A DNA stretch of 7,130 bases, taken from assembly GCA_021106775.1 (NCBI GenBank), contig JAIOTL010000253.1, positions 1 to 7,130 of the forward strand, written 5' to 3'. The notes under the pieces are model-generated. The model saw only the letters and a list, made by a program, of their open reading frames with translations, was not told where the DNA came from and made no database searches. Positions 6,629 to 7,130 of this stretch are shown here, piece after piece (within the stretch, counting starts at the first letter, position 1; each line of letters opens with the position of its first letter). Position numbers and translations under genes: made by a program. Origin of the DNA: Planctomycetota bacterium. Its GTDB lineage: Bacteria; Planctomycetota; UBA8742; SKZP01; JAIOTL01.

Positions 6629-7019
6629 ACCGAAAATTATCAGCGTCATTGCCTGCGAAAACCTCATGAAAGGTACTGACGGGCGTATCTCGCTGCTGAA
6701 CGTGCTGCGCAAACACAAGGCGGAATCGATGCCCGTAACCTTCAGCAGTCTGTATGTGTACTTACACCTTGGCTTTGGCGACGGGCGTATGAACCTGGGC
6801 ATGAGAATCATTGACCCGACAGGTGACGTACATTATACAATGCCCAAAACGCATGAGATTTACTTCGACAGCCCCGCGGAATTCAACGAAATCGCAATAA
6901 CGCTGCCGTCAATGACGTTCAAACACGCTGGCACCTACATCCTGGAGTTCCTCGTGAATGAAGAACTGCTCAGCGCCGACTACCACTTCGAGATTTTTTG
7001 TGTGCAAGCACACTTTTAG
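6621..7019 (+). CDS. DUF6941-like small cytosolic protein
   Basis: The product is 132 residues long with start MIKPKIISVIACEN. An upstream in-frame ATG at 6552 would add 23 residues lying entirely within the metallopeptidase gene. AGGTG at 6607-6611 is 9 bases before the chosen ATG, so I prefer 6621. The order 'K.ISVIACENL....DGRISLLNVL' at the N-terminus, a middle 'LYVYLHLGFGDGRMNLGMRIIDPTGD' and a beta-rich end 'AGTYILEFLVNEELL' match what I recall of DUF6941: about 130 residues, a proposed beta-sandwich and no known function. There is no signal peptide, so it should be cytosolic although the overlapping upstream gene encodes an exported protein. The start lies 8 bases inside that gene (ATGATTAA), which suggests translational coupling. 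The family assignment is from memory and of moderate certainty. Confidence 0.75.
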   Translation: MIKPKIISVIACENLMKGTDGRISLLNVLRKHKAESMPVTFSSLYVYLHLGFGDGRMNLGMRIIDPTGDVHYTMPKTHEIYFDSPAEFNEIAITLPSMTFKHAGTYILEFLVNEELLSADYHFEIFCVQAHF

Positions 7020-7081
7020 GTTACGTTCCTGTAATATTGCATACAGAAATGCTAGATTTTGCAGAGGATACCTCCTTTGTC
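7020..7081. other. Intergenic stretch without a convincing gene or terminator
   Basis: After the stop codon there is a weak 5-bp inverted repeat, CTGTA/TACAG (7029-7033 and 7042-7046), and a 4-bp one, GAGG-ATA-CCTC (7064-7074). Neither is followed by a T tract, so neither is called as a terminator. Confidence 0.4.
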
Positions 7082-7101
7082 ATTCCTGCGAAAGTAGGAA
7101 T
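7082..7101. repeat. Interspersed hairpin repeat ATTCCTGC-GAAA-GTAGGAAT
   Basis: The arms ATTCCTGC (7082-7089) and GTAGGAAT (7094-7101) pair over 8 positions, one being a G-U wobble in RNA, and are capped by GAAA, a GNRA tetraloop. The context TGTCATTCC...GGAATCCAG matches a dispersed repeat form known from many bacterial genomes (GTCATTCC.GCGAAAGC.GGAATCCAG type). The wobble keeps the stem pairable as RNA. Confidence 0.65.
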
Positions 7102-7108
7102 CCAGTAG

Positions 7109-7128
7109 GACAGGCTTCCTAGCCTGTC
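7109..7128. repeat. Interspersed perfect palindrome GACAGGCT-TCCT-AGCCTGTC
   Basis: The 8-bp arms at 7109-7116 and 7121-7128 are exact reverse complements around a TCCT loop. Seven bases separate it from the preceding hairpin. No T tract follows in the two remaining bases, so a terminator role cannot be judged. I associate GGACAGGCTT..AGCCTGTC elements with dispersed repeats of uncultured bacteria. The window ends two bases after it. Confidence 0.65.
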
Positions 7129-7130
7129 AA

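Noticed and set aside
7109..7128. Rho-independent terminator of the right-hand operon
   Set aside because: It is a perfect stem but no T tract is visible, it lies 90 bases past the stop codon, and the sequence fits a dispersed repeat better.

Overview
The window looks like a chromosomal fragment of an uncultured, probably anaerobic, Gram-negative-type bacterium. The evidence is two predicted lipoproteins, one further exported protein, and a gene set built around ferredoxin-containing MinD-family ATPases. TGA is used as an ordinary stop codon and base composition is moderately AT-rich. Nothing fixes the phylum. The interspersed intergenic repeats (TTTCGTG-type decamers and GACAGGCT-type hairpins) are of a kind I associate with uncultured FCB/PVC-type genomes, but that is a weak hint.

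Left block (1-1784, + strand). Three tightly packed genes form one operon: the 3' part of a MinD-superfamily ATPase with an inserted ferredoxin (cut by the window edge), a complete paralogue of it (ATGA overlap), and a small NifX/NafY-like dinitrogenase iron-molybdenum cofactor-binding-domain protein behind a strong Shine-Dalgarno. Such a set points to iron-sulfur or metallocofactor handling. No nitrogenase structural gene is present, so a role in nitrogen fixation should not be assumed.

Middle block (1807-4611, - strand). A small lipoprotein of unknown function converges on the left operon with a 22-base gap. Upstream of it lies a 279-base repeat-rich intergenic stretch, then a 694-residue lipoprotein built from two tandem SurA-like units. 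Each unit is a helical region, a parvulin PPIase domain and a conserved tail. The C-terminal PPIase keeps its key histidines. The N-terminal one has Gln in place of the second.

Right block (4769-7019, + strand). Divergent from the parvulin gene across 157 bases is an exported HExxH protein of an uncharacterised predicted zinc-metallopeptidase family. It overlaps by 8 bases a small cytosolic protein resembling DUF6941. The divergent spacer holds an 8-bp inverted repeat with a second one inside it. The window ends in two adjacent hairpins, GNRA-capped ATTCCTGC/GTAGGAAT and perfect GACAGGCT/AGCCTGTC, which look like dispersed intergenic repeats.

The most unusual items are the duplicated parvulin lipoprotein and its divergent pairing with a secreted predicted protease. 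No CRISPR array, tRNA, rRNA, insertion sequence or phage gene was seen.
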